Below are positions 5,049 through 5,414 of a stretch of 5,414 bases of DNA, in pieces. Under the pieces are notes generated by a model. That model did no database searches. It was not told the origin of the DNA and worked only from the letters and a program-made list of their open reading frames with translations. Numbering within the stretch: position 1 is the first letter of the stretch; every line of letters starts with the position of its first letter. Origin of the DNA: an uncultured Collinsella sp. Lineage in GTDB: Bacteria > Actinomycetota > Coriobacteriia > Coriobacteriales > Coriobacteriaceae. Both the position numbers and the translations under genes were made by a program. The DNA is taken from NCBI GenBank assembly GCA_900550815.1, contig URTW01000141.1, positions 1 through 5,414 of the forward strand, written 5' to 3'.

Positions 5049-5128
5049 GATGGAAGGGCTGGAACGGTTGGCCTAGTGATCGTGCAGAATGCGGGCTAGC
5101 GACTTACAGGGAAGTGGTGATCCGATGA
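5045..5128 (+). CDS. Possible 27-residue Trp-rich small protein
   Basis: A 27-codon frame sits exactly between the membrane-protein gene and the phosphoesterase gene. Its ATG overlaps the previous stop (ATGA, 5045-5048), and its TGA overlaps the next start (ATGA, 5125-5128). The N-terminus MRWKGWNGWP has three Trp at residues 3, 6 and 9; the tail is mixed-charged with one Cys. GAGG about 12-15 nt upstream could aid ribosome binding. Either it is a real small protein or it exists mainly to pass ribosomes from the first gene to the third. It is too short for standard gene finders, and no homologue is known to me. Confidence 0.45.
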   Translation: MRWKGWNGWPSDRAECGLATYREVVIR

Positions 5129-5414
5129 CGGTCTATGTGACGGGCGATATTCACGGCGGCGTCGACATGCAAAAGCTTCGCGACTGGGATCTTGGGGATG
5201 GTCTGACGAGTGACGACTATCTCATCATCGCGGGCGACTTTGGCTTTCCGTGGGATTTCTCTGCCGAGGAATGTGCCGACATCGCCTGGCTGGAGTCGCG
5301 CCCCTATACCGTGCTGTTCGCCGACGGCAACCACGAACGTTTCGATCACTGGGCGGAGCGTCCCATGGAACTGTGGCCCGGCGGCCTGACGCAGCGCCTG
5401 TCGGACACCTCGCC
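5125..5414 (+). CDS. Calcineurin-like metallophosphoesterase, partial
   Basis: The first 96 codons are present, and the gene runs past the window edge. Metal-binding motifs are in family order: VTGDIHG with Asp8 and His10, AGDFG with Asp38, and DGNHE with Asn69 and His70. These are ligands of the two-metal centre of calcineurin-type phosphatases; the remaining C-terminal His motifs lie outside the window. YLIIAGDFG, followed by LFADGNHERFD, resembles a compact bacterial subfamily common in Firmicutes and Actinobacteria. Its substrate is unknown; possibilities include phosphoproteins and nucleotides. The ATG at 5125 overlaps the small ORF stop. AGGGA (5108-5112) lies 12 nt upstream, which is long for a Shine-Dalgarno and fits re-initiation. 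Confidence 0.92.
   Translation, partial: MTVYVTGDIHGGVDMQKLRDWDLGDGLTSDDYLIIAGDFGFPWDFSAEECADIAWLESRPYTVLFADGNHERFDHWAERPMELWPGGLTQRLSDTS

Overview
The window is GC-rich, gene-dense bacterial DNA with tightly packed or overlapping genes. GC-rich coding, the general gene style and an ArlRS-like two-component pair with a Gly/Ala-rich regulator linker suggest a high-GC Gram-positive gut bacterium, possibly a Coriobacteriia such as Collinsella. That assignment is inference and was not tested.

Layout. Positions 1-143 hold no gene, only an imperfect hairpin (34-65) and the terminator (91-133) of the next gene. A complete tRNA-Leu(UAA), CCA included, lies on the minus strand (144-228). Upstream of it, also on the minus strand, is a 207-residue membrane-anchored helical-repeat protein (260-883). 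A divergent intergenic region (884-1046) carries a promoter and two inverted repeats built from the same 6-mer. The plus strand then has a two-gene unit: a GatB-type PTS EIIB protein (1047-1334) and a small VOC-fold protein (1346-1720). An 18-bp perfect-palindrome terminator (1743-1779) closes it and also serves the convergent minus-strand operon.

That operon is read from about 4550 down to 1811. It encodes a DUF4342 membrane protein with an N-terminal UBA-like domain (4436-3894), an OmpR-family response regulator (3875-3090) and a sensor histidine kinase (3106-1811). The regulator and kinase genes overlap by 17 nt. The pair resembles ArlR/ArlS. The operon has a GC-rich structured leader and a promoter whose -35 is flanked by two AGATTAA repeats exactly 22 bp apart, a possible autoregulatory site.

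From 4800 a divergent plus-strand unit begins: an 82-residue two-helix membrane protein, a 27-codon Trp-rich small ORF, and a calcineurin-like metallophosphoesterase that runs off the window. Both junctions are 4-nt ATGA stop/start overlaps, so the three reading frames form a chain of coupled translation. The small ORF is the least expected element here.

Best leads: the 27-codon ORF between two ATGA overlaps; the orphan EIIB plus stand-alone VOC pair, whose VOC protein looks like the C-terminal domain fused to some KDPG aldolases; and the DUF4342/two-component operon with its repeat-flanked promoter. No mobile element, CRISPR array or phage gene was seen.
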